From assembly GCA_041664945.1 (NCBI GenBank), contig JBAYJY010000039.1, positions 1 through 31,264 of the forward strand: a DNA stretch of 31,264 bases, read 5' to 3'. The first letter of the stretch is position 1. Every line of letters begins with the position of its first letter. Positions 7,810-16,104 of this stretch are shown one piece after another. The DNA comes from JBAYJY01 sp041664945. GTDB lineage: Bacteria > UBP15 > UBA6099. Below the pieces are notes generated by a model that was not told where the DNA came from, searched no databases, and was given only the letters and a program-made list of their open reading frames with translations. The position numbers and the translations under genes were made by a program.

Positions 7810-8961
7810 ATGGACATTGATTTCAACAACAACGCGATCAGACTTTTTTCCGGCGTTTCGATGGCCGCTTTTCTTATTTTGAGCTACCGCGTCATTCGGG
7901 AAGACACAGCTTCCCAGAAAATCCCCAATTCCCTGATTCTCAAATTTCTGAAACTCGACGCGGTTATGTTTGCGGCGCTTCTCGCCTACGGGCTGCTAAA
8001 TGGCAATATCTTCGCCGTAAATTATATCAAGATTGCTTTCCTTAACGCCGCCGCGGCCATCGTTTTCGGATACGCCTTCTGGTATTTCGACATCTGCAGC
8101 CCTGGCGACGCTAAATATCTTGCGATAACGGCTCTTTTTGTTCCTCTCGGAACCTACACGGATCAATTCGTGCCCTTTTTTCCGGCTGTAATCATTCTGA
8201 TTAACGCATATATCATCGCCTTCCTCGCAATGTTCGTTTACACTGTTTATCTCATGGCGAGAAAAGCGGCGGCCGCTATATCGAAAGGCGCTCTGTCTCC
8301 GGATCACACGCGGGATTTTGCCAAACGGACGCTCCGGAAAGCGGCCGACCTGAAGTTTTGGGCCGGCCTTGTCGGAATGATTCTTTACATGGCAACCATG
8401 CTTCTGGCTCTGCGAACCGCAAGCGACTATATTCAAAAAGCCTTCTCTTTTTTACAGGGTCATTTTGCGATAATCATTGTTTTGATTCTGTATTACGCAG
8501 GAAGGCGGTTGCAAGACCTGATGCGTTCGAACAAAGTCGTTTCATGGGGGGCTTATATACTTTTCGGCGGCATGATTTCTTTTCAGTATTTTATCCTGCG
8601 CCAGGATGTTTTCAAGACTCTCTCAGAGACCATCGCCGCGTCTTTTTTCATGATCGTTTTCATTCCTATAGCGAAAAAAACAATTGAAACATATCACGAA
8701 ATCATACAATATGACTTGGTGGAGAACGTGAAAATGGGAGTTGTTCTGACAAAAGAGACGGTTGAGAAATTCAGGGCGGGCTGGGGAATTGAGGTTCCGG
8801 CCTGCGTTGCGCTCACCGACAATCAATCGCAGTTGATCAAGGATAATATCCCCAACATGGAGAGCGTGGAAACTGTAACCCACATAACTTTCGGCCCTTT
8901 CATATTCGTCGGCGCTTTATTCGTGATTCTGTTCCGGCACACGATAATTCACTATTTTTAG
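7810..8961 (+). CDS. A24 family (prepilin/preflagellin-type) membrane aspartic peptidase with central insertion
   Basis: 383 residues, about seven to nine membrane segments. The two catalytic aspartates of the A24 family are present: Asp32 in EDTASQKIPNSLI (the D-x5-IPN pattern) and Asp100 in SPGDAK (the GxGDxK-like pattern). The last segment begins HITFGPFIFVGAL, like the FGPF motif near the end of PilD-type enzymes. Between them lies an unusually long middle region with a charged loop (about 150-180), extra membrane spans and a soluble stretch KMGVVLTKETVEKF. Known members cut class III leaders after Gly at the cytoplasmic face of the membrane. No pilus genes surround it; its neighbours are radical SAM enzymes and hxsA. 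It may mature HxsA or the fibre protein. Confidence 0.72.
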   Translation: MDIDFNNNAIRLFSGVSMAAFLILSYRVIREDTASQKIPNSLILKFLKLDAVMFAALLAYGLLNGNIFAVNYIKIAFLNAAAAIVFGYAFWYFDICSPGDAKYLAITALFVPLGTYTDQFVPFFPAVIILINAYIIAFLAMFVYTVYLMARKAAAAISKGALSPDHTRDFAKRTLRKAADLKFWAGLVGMILYMATMLLALRTASDYIQKAFSFLQGHFAIIIVLILYYAGRRLQDLMRSNKVVSWGAYILFGGMISFQYFILRQDVFKTLSETIAASFFMIVFIPIAKKTIETYHEIIQYDLVENVKMGVVLTKETVEKFRAGWGIEVPACVALTDNQSQLIKDNIPNMESVETVTHITFGPFIFVGALFVILFRHTIIHYF

Positions 8962-9194
8962 AAGCAAAAAGGAATAGATTGCTCCGGCTTAGACCAGGTC
9001 CTGAAATTCCAGCTTATGATTAGGCTGCTCAGGATCCAATTAATTCAGGAAAAAGGGACGCCGGCAAAAATGCAAACCGACTCAAGTCCCGCAGAATCGA
9101 CGAATGGAATTGTCGCTAGCGCCGGATTGTTTCGACGGCTTAAGTCAACTTGCGGGGAGCGCCGCTTTGATTGAACGATTTATGATCTGCCCTT
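8962..9194. other. Intergenic, no confident gene
   Basis: 233 bases between the peptidase and the fusion enzyme. A 52-codon frame (ATG 9016 to TGA 9174) is the only notable content; it has no clear ribosome site. No good terminator or consensus promoter was seen. Confidence 0.4.
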
Positions 9195-11036
9195 ATGATA
9201 TCTACGATGGGCATTTTTGAGGATTCTACAAAAGTGGATAAATGCATGCCGGCGGAAGGACCGATAGCCTTGATCAGGCTCGGTTATGCCTGCAACAACA
9301 ACTGTGTTTTCTGCCACAGCAGCGAAAGGCGCGGCTCCGGACTCGAACTGGACACAGACCGGGTCAGGGAAAAGATTAAGAAGGCCGCTGGCCGCGGTGC
9401 CGGCTCTGTTGTTTTTTCCGGCGGCGAGCCGACCATAAGAAAAGATATACTCGAGTTAATGAGATATGCCCGGAGTCAACGCTTAGGTAGGGGTCTCATA
9501 ACCAACGGACGTATGTTCTGTTACAGCGCTTTTGCCGAACAGGTTGAAGAAATCGGTCTTGATTATGCGTTAGTCTCGATTCATGGGCCGGATGGGCAAA
9601 TGCACGATGCGCTCGCCGGCAGCGCCTCTTTCGAACAGTCGATAGCCGGTCTTGCCGCTGTTTCAAAATTGGCGTCACGCGTGGTTGTCAACACTGTTCT
9701 GACGCGCCAAAACGCCTCCGGCTTAGCGAAGACGGCGCGTCTTCTGGAAAGATTCGCTCCTCTCCACTACAAAGTTTCGCTCCCCGAGCCGAAAGGCGCG
9801 ATTCTGGAGCAATTTGATGTCGTCCTGCCTCCTCACGACGCCGCGAGGGCTGTCGAAAACTTCCTTGCGGAATACAAGCCCGGAAGGGGCGTGACTGTGG
9901 GCATAGACGGACTGCCCCCTTGCCTCCTTCATGAATATTATTCACTAAATGACGACTTTTTTACGCACGGGTTCTATCTTGTGAGCGAACCCGGAGAGGA
10001 TGATTTTTATCCGGCGACGCGCGGAGAAAGGGTTTTTTCCCGCAACTGCATATTCTGCTCAATGTATCACCTTTGCCCCGGCATATATGTGAAATATTTT
10101 GAGAAATTTCACGGCGACTGCCTGAAGCCGCTAAAACGGGAGGTTTCTAACACCGTCCGATTCGACTTTGAAAAAGAAGAGCCTGCTGATAAATCCGGCA
10201 GGAGCGAGTGCGAAATTATTAAATATTCCGACCCGGCGCGCAGACTCGCTGTCAGGAAGGGAAACCGGCTTGAATTATATCTTACGAAGGAGATACAGAC
10301 AGACGTTCCGGAGTTGATGAGGCTGAAGCTCGATATCGAGCAGGTTTATGTAACCAAAAGCGAAATCGAGAAGCATGGAAGACGTCCCGGCCATCTGATG
10401 AAATTGCAACTGGCGGAAAAATGCAGGAATTGCCTGAAGCTGCGGCTTTGCCCTGGCGTGTACATAAAGCCGCCGAAGCAGCCTTTCTCGTTGTTGGAGA
10501 AACGTTATGATGATCTGCTCGGAATGCTCAAAGGAAGAGTTTTCGAAATCGGATGCGGCTCCGAACCGTATGCGAGGACTATAAAAAGAATGATACGCGC
10601 GGGAAGTATTTCCTCATATCTGGGGATGGACCCGGGACTTGCGCAGAAAACCAAAACCGGCATGGAAGGCAGTTACATTCTGATGAAAGGGCTGTTTGAG
10701 GAGTTGAAATGGACCGGTCCGAAGTTCGATTTCGTGGTAATGTTCCGCTCATACAATCATCTCGCTGATCTCAGGCGGGCCGGCTCTGTATTGTCTGCGA
10801 TAACGGCTAAGGGATCAAAATTAATTATAACGGAAGATCACAGGCTGATCGAACTAAAAAAGAGCGTATTGGAAACCGGCGGGAAGCCGGGCCGCGGATT
10901 CGACCATATTAGAAATCACACGGCGCGTGGCGCCGCGGATGTTCTTAAGGGATTCGGGTTTGAGCCTGAGATTCTCTGGGAACCGGACCGTTTCAGCGCG
11001 GGATGCTGGGCAATCTCCGCCGAGAGAAAAGAATAG
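9195..11036 (+). CDS. Radical SAM / class I methyltransferase fusion protein
   Basis: 613 residues. Residues 1-300: radical SAM with Cys33-x3-Cys37-x2-Cys40 in YACNNNCVFC, VVFSGGEPT, LITNGRMF and ALVSIHGPDGQMHD. Two auxiliary motifs of the same form follow, Cys285-x2-Cys288-x5-Cys294-PG and Cys410-x2-Cys413-x5-Cys419-PG, separated by a roughly 110-residue domain (ECEIIKYSDPARRL). Residues about 440-610 form a Rossmann-type methyltransferase with EIGCGSEPYA at 451 and FDFVVMFRSYNHL. A radical step followed by SAM-dependent methyl transfer on one polypeptide is the simplest reading. The start (ATG 9195, or ATG 9207) lacks a good SD. The CNNNC signature places it with the Hxs-cluster enzymes upstream. 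Confidence 0.78.
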   Translation: MISTMGIFEDSTKVDKCMPAEGPIALIRLGYACNNNCVFCHSSERRGSGLELDTDRVREKIKKAAGRGAGSVVFSGGEPTIRKDILELMRYARSQRLGRGLITNGRMFCYSAFAEQVEEIGLDYALVSIHGPDGQMHDALAGSASFEQSIAGLAAVSKLASRVVVNTVLTRQNASGLAKTARLLERFAPLHYKVSLPEPKGAILEQFDVVLPPHDAARAVENFLAEYKPGRGVTVGIDGLPPCLLHEYYSLNDDFFTHGFYLVSEPGEDDFYPATRGERVFSRNCIFCSMYHLCPGIYVKYFEKFHGDCLKPLKREVSNTVRFDFEKEEPADKSGRSECEIIKYSDPARRLAVRKGNRLELYLTKEIQTDVPELMRLKLDIEQVYVTKSEIEKHGRRPGHLMKLQLAEKCRNCLKLRLCPGVYIKPPKQPFSLLEKRYDDLLGMLKGRVFEIGCGSEPYARTIKRMIRAGSISSYLGMDPGLAQKTKTGMEGSYILMKGLFEELKWTGPKFDFVVMFRSYNHLADLRRAGSVLSAITAKGSKLIITEDHRLIELKKSVLETGGKPGRGFDHIRNHTARGAADVLKGFGFEPEILWEPDRFSAGCWAISAERKE

Positions 11037-11110
11037 GGGTTCCCGGAAAACCGAATTAAATGATTCCGGCGGTTGCGCAGGAGCAATTTGAGCGGCTAAA
11101 GGGCGAAACA

Positions 11111-12121
11111 ATGAAAAAAAACGCAATTTTCAAGGCAATACTATTATTTTTCTGGATCTGCGCTGCGCTTGCGGCCGCCGAATTAATCGCGCGCGTTATC
11201 ATGCCCATGCCGCTCTATTTCCCGAGAGTCAATCACAAAGAGGCGAAATGGAAGGAATATCGGGGCGTTGTCATTTGGGACCTCAAGCATGTGGGCCACG
11301 AGGACTTGGATAAAAAAGCGATTGAAGCCGCGAAGCGAACGGACGCTTTTAAAATCGTCGGCTTAGGCGATTCCATTATGTTCGGTTCGGGCATCGATGC
11401 GAAAGACACGTATATGAGCAGGCTGGGAAGCGAACTTGAGAAGAGTATCGGCAGAAAAGTTGAAGTCGCGGATCTTTCCCAGCCGGGATACAACATCAGA
11501 CAGGAGTCCGCTCTTTTTGAACTTCTGGGCGTTCGTATAAAGCCGGATCTTATCATCGTCCATGCTTGGGAGGACGACCTCGCCAATTACGTAGTGGTGG
11601 GAGGAGTTATATACGGCGCAAATGTTTATACGAAAACGGGAGTAGTAAGGACGATACCGCTTCCCCCGGCGATCAATGAATATCTGATTCTGCGCTCCCG
11701 GTTTTATCAGAGCATAAGCCTTCTTGCTGTGGCAAAAAGGGAAAGGCGCGGCGATGAAATCAGGAGGGGCGGCGCAATCTGCAGGCAGGCGCTGGAATCT
11801 ATTTATAAGAACGCGCAAAAGTCGAGAGCCGAGATATTGATTTTGCTTTCTCCCAACCTGGCAAAAGGGAAAATACAGCCTTTCAGCAGAACTCCTGACA
11901 AACATGCGCTTTATTACATGATAACCGACTGGGCGAAGAGCCGTAATGTTAAAGTGATCGACCTTTCCTCCGTGATGGCTGGAGTAGAAAGCGAAACAGT
12001 AAGGGTGGACGATGTTCATTTTAATAAAAAGGGACACGACATTATATTGAAAATACTCACCGGTTCAATCCCGGCCATGTATAAAAAACATGACCCGGCT
12101 GCTCCATCGCGCGGGCAATAG
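11111..12121 (+). CDS. Membrane-anchored SGNH/GDSL-like hydrolase 1
   Basis: 336 residues from ATG 11111; ATG 11060 would place 17 extra residues before the membrane anchor. One N-terminal membrane helix (about 8-30) is followed by an extracytoplasmic domain. Block I is KIVGLGDSIMFGSG with Ser88. Block III is replaced by VHAWEDDLANYV, where GxND would be usual. Block V DDVHFNKKGH holds the Asp300/His303 pair. SGNH enzymes of this shape often act as O-acetyl transferases/esterases of glycans (AlgX/DHHW-like). It is followed convergently by a GT-C gene. Substrate unknown. Confidence 0.72.
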   Translation: MKKNAIFKAILLFFWICAALAAAELIARVIMPMPLYFPRVNHKEAKWKEYRGVVIWDLKHVGHEDLDKKAIEAAKRTDAFKIVGLGDSIMFGSGIDAKDTYMSRLGSELEKSIGRKVEVADLSQPGYNIRQESALFELLGVRIKPDLIIVHAWEDDLANYVVVGGVIYGANVYTKTGVVRTIPLPPAINEYLILRSRFYQSISLLAVAKRERRGDEIRRGGAICRQALESIYKNAQKSRAEILILLSPNLAKGKIQPFSRTPDKHALYYMITDWAKSRNVKVIDLSSVMAGVESETVRVDDVHFNKKGHDIILKILTGSIPAMYKKHDPAAPSRGQ

Positions 12122-12143
12122 AACAAAGGCGTCATTTATTGCC
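12114..12143. terminator. Possible bidirectional terminator stem between convergent genes
   Basis: GGCAATA and TATTGCC form a 7-bp inverted repeat with a 16-base loop straddling both stop codons. The stem is weak and U-tracts are short, so this is tentative. Confidence 0.25.
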
Positions 12144-13673
12144 GTCCGCTGGAATACGGCTGATTATGGCGGCGTAATAATCGAATATTTTTTTGGAGTA
12201 TAAAACCCTGGGATTGAACTTTTTGTAAACCTCGCCGCATTTTTCCTTCATATCGCTGACACATGCCATCTCAAAAAGGACGACTTTGCATTCTTTGTGT
12301 TTTCGCAGGAAAGCGTCATCGAGCAGTTTTTCTATTTCATAGGAGGGATTTTTTGTGTACGTCATGCCGATTGAAGAATTCGGAGAGAAAACCGAACATT
12401 CGCCGGCAGCTTTTTGAAGAGTTGCGGAAATAAAATCGTCCTGCTCCTCCATGAAATCCCTCAGGGTCACAAGGCTCACATTGAAGGATGAAATGACAAG
12501 AACCATCAGGCATATAGCGACTGCGCCGTTTCTTAAGGGGGCGTTTTTTTTCAAGCCCAGAACCCAGTCGGCCGCAACGCCGAAAAAGATGGCCAGCGGA
12601 ACTGTCGCCGGGAGTATGTGTCTGGGGAAGTCACCCTGAGGAAGCGAAATGTGAAAAAGGCTTAATACGATGATGAGTACAAAAGGGAAAAAGAAAAGCG
12701 GGCGTGAGAAGCCACAGAGACGGCCAAGAAAAATCGGCGCCAAAAAGAGAGGCGCCAGTATGAGCGACGGCAAAAAGATATCAGACATTAAAAATAATAT
12801 GTTTGTTTTCAGGACATTAAAAAAATCATTCGGCGGAGAAACAAAGACGCTCCTATACACAGGCGGAAGAAGCATTAGCAGCCCGGCAAGCAACGCCGCC
12901 CCGCCCAGCGCTGCGGCGATCCCCTTTTTTCCGCCGGGTCTGTAAGCGAGAAGAATAATCAGAATGAAAGCAGCCGTGTAAACATTCCTGGGTTCGATAA
13001 GAATTGAGAAAACCATAGCTGCAAAGAGGCCGAGCGCGGAAAGAATATTCTTGTTTCGTAGGAGAAGGAACAGAAAAGTTAAAGCCACGCAAAGAAACAG
13101 CAAATCAATATTTTCAGTCGTGGCGTTTCCTGAAAGGATCACATTGAGAGGCAAGATTGAAGCTGCGAACGAGGCAAACAGAGCGGCGCGCGCGTTTCCA
13201 GTTGCGGCCATGGCCATGAGGAATACCGCCAGAATACAAATGACGCCCAAAACCGCGTTCAGGGTAAACAGCGTGTGTGGAGAATCGCTGCCTGTCATTT
13301 TCATAGCAGCAGCGCCCAAAAATGGGAAGCCTGTGGCAAAAACGGGAGGTTGTTTATCCTCACATTTTTCCAACGTTCCGCCGGCGCAGATTGAAAAGTC
13401 GTTGTCGCCCGCGATCATCCTCGATAAGTTGTATATTTCATATTCCACATAATATACTTTGAATCTTTGAGGGGCGTGGTCAAATCGCAACCACATCCCG
13501 TATGCCGTTATAGCGGCCAGAAGAAAAACCAAAATCAGCTTCGGCCTGTTCCCCGCGCGCAAAACAGCCGGTATCATGAATATGAAAAGCGCTGCCGCCG
13601 CCAGAAAAGACGCCGCGTGTATGATCAACAGGAATAAGTTGTTTGCAGCCATTGTGTGTAAAAAGCCCTCCAT
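12132..13673 (-). CDS. Multi-span GT-C-type glycosyltransferase-like membrane protein
   Basis: 513 residues, about ten to twelve membrane helices. The first periplasmic loop has YYVEYEIYNLSRM and then QPPVFATGFPFLG. This resembles the acidic loop and the PPLxY-like loop of the PMT/ArnT (GT39) clan, which transfer sugars from polyprenyl-phosphate donors. After the last helix a soluble tail of about 100 residues contains four cysteines (ECSVF, ECKVV, MACVS, KCGEV). The start is ATG 13673, or ATG 13652 which omits seven residues. It is the only minus-strand gene in this block and has its own promoter upstream. Donor and acceptor cannot be told from sequence. Confidence 0.65.
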   Translation of the reverse strand: MEGFLHTMAANNLFLLIIHAASFLAAAALFIFMIPAVLRAGNRPKLILVFLLAAITAYGMWLRFDHAPQRFKVYYVEYEIYNLSRMIAGDNDFSICAGGTLEKCEDKQPPVFATGFPFLGAAAMKMTGSDSPHTLFTLNAVLGVICILAVFLMAMAATGNARAALFASFAASILPLNVILSGNATTENIDLLFLCVALTFLFLLLRNKNILSALGLFAAMVFSILIEPRNVYTAAFILIILLAYRPGGKKGIAAALGGAALLAGLLMLLPPVYRSVFVSPPNDFFNVLKTNILFLMSDIFLPSLILAPLFLAPIFLGRLCGFSRPLFFFPFVLIIVLSLFHISLPQGDFPRHILPATVPLAIFFGVAADWVLGLKKNAPLRNGAVAICLMVLVISSFNVSLVTLRDFMEEQDDFISATLQKAAGECSVFSPNSSIGMTYTKNPSYEIEKLLDDAFLRKHKECKVVLFEMACVSDMKEKCGEVYKKFNPRVLYSKKIFDYYAAIISRIPADGNK

Positions 13674-13708
13674 ATTTCGGGGGAAAATTGTTTTGATAAC
13701 CCTTAAAT

Positions 13709-13737
13709 ATTTTATCCGGAAGATCGAATAAAATCAA
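13709..13737 (-). promoter_or_regulatory. Sigma70-type promoter for the minus-strand GT-C gene
   Basis: On the minus strand TTGATT, a 17-base spacer and TAAAAT end about 36 bases before ATG 13673. Good spacing and position make it plausible. Confidence 0.5.
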
Positions 13738-13861
13738 CAAAACGACTCTCGGCGTTTGCGCGGGGCAGAGGCTTCTGAGCTCGGGAGTCCGGGGAACAAA
13801 AAATTAACAAGCCTCAGAAAAACCGCTTACTATTCCCATATATTTCCAGCCGCCCATTTCC

Positions 13862-13890
13862 TTGACACGCCGAATAGGTAAAGTGATAAT
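13862..13890 (+). promoter_or_regulatory. Sigma70-type promoter for the glycan operon
   Basis: TTGACA, a 17-base spacer and GATAAT: eleven of twelve consensus bases. It lies about 110 bases before the first gene of the 13999-21113 plus-strand series, giving a leader of about 100 bases. Confidence 0.7.
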
Positions 13891-13998
13891 TTATTCAAAC
13901 TTTATATGATGGACGGTTTCAAATACAAAATATTATTATGGAGAAGAACCTCTTCAGCGGGCTTATTAAAAGAAACGTTTAACGTCTGAAATGAACCG

Positions 13999-16104
13999 TT
14001 GGATATCTTCGATATTATGGCCAGTGTTCGGGAGAAAAGAACATCTACGCGAACGTTATTCGCCGTCCTGCTGTTTCTTGCCGTGATGAGCGCCGCCTTT
14101 CCGTGTCTTGGAAATCCCAGCATTGGTCCTGGAATGACGCGAAACATTACAAGGTTGATTCACGCAAACAGCGCGTCCTATCCGCTTCCGCCGGGCTGGG
14201 AAGCTCATGACTTCACATTCACCGATCTGACGATAACGGTGAAACTGTCAAACGGGAAGGGTGAAGAGGCGGTTGTTCGCATGGCGTATGCGTGGTCACC
14301 GGTCAACGGCAAAGTTTTTGGCAAAACGATGAGCTTCAGACTTGAAATTTTGAAAGCCAGCGGCGCCGGCGCGAAAAAAGCAGCTCAGGCTTTTTTCGCG
14401 AGGATCAAAAGAAACGACAGAGTGTATTTTTATAATTCGGCCGAAATGCTCAGGCGGGAATCTTTGGCGCAGCATCTGTTCCAGAAATACATCTTTTCGC
14501 CTCTGCTGGACCACAAACTGATATTTGCCATAGGAGCGGCGCTGGCTTTTCTTGTTCTGGTTCTTAATTTCAGGGAAATCAGAGATTATTTAATGCCAGG
14601 AAAGGTATCAACCCTTGTTGCTCTGATGCTAATCGTTGTCCTCGGAATGGCCTTAAGACTGTATGTTTCGCCTTCCACGCCGATACATTGCAACACCCAC
14701 GGAATCAGGGAAGCAAGGATGTTTCTTTCGCTGAGAAACGACTTGAAAGCCGAAGCCGACTACGGAAGAGTGTATCCTTTAACAATAAGATGGATTCTGG
14801 GTTTTATCGGCCCGGAAGAAAAGAATTTGTTTCTATTGAACCAGATATTGGGGACGCTGTCAATTCTGGCGATATTCATGTTTGCGAAAGGCCTGTTAGG
14901 GTCTGACGCGGCTGGTGTGTTTTCAGCGCTTTTCTTCAGCCTGTCTCCGGCGCAGGTGTGGATGGCGGGCACGGAGTCGCAAATTCCTATGTATCAATTC
15001 ATAAGTCTTGCGGGCCTTGCATTTCTCTGCGTGTCTATGCGGTCGAAAAGCGCGCGCGTTCTCTGGCTCGCAACAATCATGATATCTTTCGCCTCATCTT
15101 TGAGGATTCTTACGCCGCTTGTTGTCCCGGTCGCCGCCGCAACCGGGATATATCTGGGGATTCGCATAAAAAAGGGCGAGCGCGACATATTCTCGAAACA
15201 TCTCGCCGTCTGTCTCGTATTCGCCGCTTCATGGGCGGCGTTTCATTATTTATCCATTCCGAACATGACCGGCAAGGGGTGGTCGGAAACAAGCCCCTTA
15301 ATAACAGTCAGGGACTTTTTTTTCAACCGCAGGACAATAGCCGGCAATACGATACTCGACCCCACGCTTACGCCTTTCATCGTGCCGCTCACGGCCGCTG
15401 CCGCCTTTTATTATTCCTGGAAAAAGGACAGGCGTTTTGCAATATTCATAACCGCTGTTTTCTTGATAGCAGTCCCGATAACGTTTTCAGTGCTTGACTG
15501 CAGGACTACCGCAGTCAGGTATCAGACTCAGGGCCACTGGGTTTATTACATACTCGCATCCGCACTTTTTTCCCGGATAGGACCGGAAATCTTTCGCAAG
15601 AGGCGCGTTGAGGCTGCTGCGGCCGTCGCGATACTTGCATTCGTCGGAGCTGTTCCGGGTCTGGCGATGTTGCTCAAAGGCGATGAGGAGATAAACGAGT
15701 ATCGCTTCATCCGCGAAACCGCGTTAAAAATTCCTCAAAAAACCGTGATCCGGCTGCCCGTTGACTATGCCGCCGGGGGCAGGTTGATAACCGATTACCC
15801 GGATTACATTAACAACCACATTGTCGTCAAAGGAAATGCGCCGGCGCTGAAGGGATCTCGTGAACTAATTTACGTCGGTTTAGACTGTTACAGGTACGGT
15901 TCAATAAAGGAAAAGAAAGAAGATATTTTTCCCGATGGAAAGAGAAAACAGTGTGTCAATATATGCTCCACGCGGCTCGCGCCGCTTTATGAGAAAAAAC
16001 TCGACGCCAGCCGACCTACGATAGGATACCAAGACCGGTTCTATGAGTTGGGCTCAAGCAATCCAGTCGTCGGTTTCTATGAGTGCATCCCTGATGAAAA
16101 GTAA
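13999..16104 (+). CDS. Exported-domain plus GT-C-like membrane protein, paralogue 1
   Basis: 701 residues from TTG 13999, or 695 from ATG 14017; neither has a clear SD. A signal-like helix (LFAVLLFLAVMSAAFP) is followed by a roughly 120-residue extracytoplasmic domain (YPLPPGWEAHDFTFTDLTI). About ten membrane helices come next, with a first large loop holding PIHCNTHGIREARMF and a YGRVYP motif. The tail has LDCYRYG, QCVNIC, RFYELG and GFYEC. The membrane core resembles the GT39/PMT-like clan, and the HGIRE loop is a candidate active region. The next gene repeats the whole design. It probably handles surface glycans, but I cannot name a family. Confidence 0.62.
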   Translation: MDIFDIMASVREKRTSTRTLFAVLLFLAVMSAAFPCLGNPSIGPGMTRNITRLIHANSASYPLPPGWEAHDFTFTDLTITVKLSNGKGEEAVVRMAYAWSPVNGKVFGKTMSFRLEILKASGAGAKKAAQAFFARIKRNDRVYFYNSAEMLRRESLAQHLFQKYIFSPLLDHKLIFAIGAALAFLVLVLNFREIRDYLMPGKVSTLVALMLIVVLGMALRLYVSPSTPIHCNTHGIREARMFLSLRNDLKAEADYGRVYPLTIRWILGFIGPEEKNLFLLNQILGTLSILAIFMFAKGLLGSDAAGVFSALFFSLSPAQVWMAGTESQIPMYQFISLAGLAFLCVSMRSKSARVLWLATIMISFASSLRILTPLVVPVAAATGIYLGIRIKKGERDIFSKHLAVCLVFAASWAAFHYLSIPNMTGKGWSETSPLITVRDFFFNRRTIAGNTILDPTLTPFIVPLTAAAAFYYSWKKDRRFAIFITAVFLIAVPITFSVLDCRTTAVRYQTQGHWVYYILASALFSRIGPEIFRKRRVEAAAAVAILAFVGAVPGLAMLLKGDEEINEYRFIRETALKIPQKTVIRLPVDYAAGGRLITDYPDYINNHIVVKGNAPALKGSRELIYVGLDCYRYGSIKEKKEDIFPDGKRKQCVNICSTRLAPLYEKKLDASRPTIGYQDRFYELGSSNPVVGFYECIPDEK

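Larger units (their letters stand above)
13674..13998. other. Divergent intergenic region with two promoters
   Basis: 325 bases between a minus-strand and a plus-strand gene. It holds one sigma70-like promoter facing each way (entries below). No gene or RNA was recognised in the rest. Confidence 0.6.

Noticed and set aside
11363..12037. Long minus-strand frame (224 codons) opposite SGNH hydrolase 1
   Set aside because: Lies wholly inside a gene with recognisable SGNH motifs; the translation is low in domain-like pattern and rich in Tyr/His/Arg as shadow frames are.
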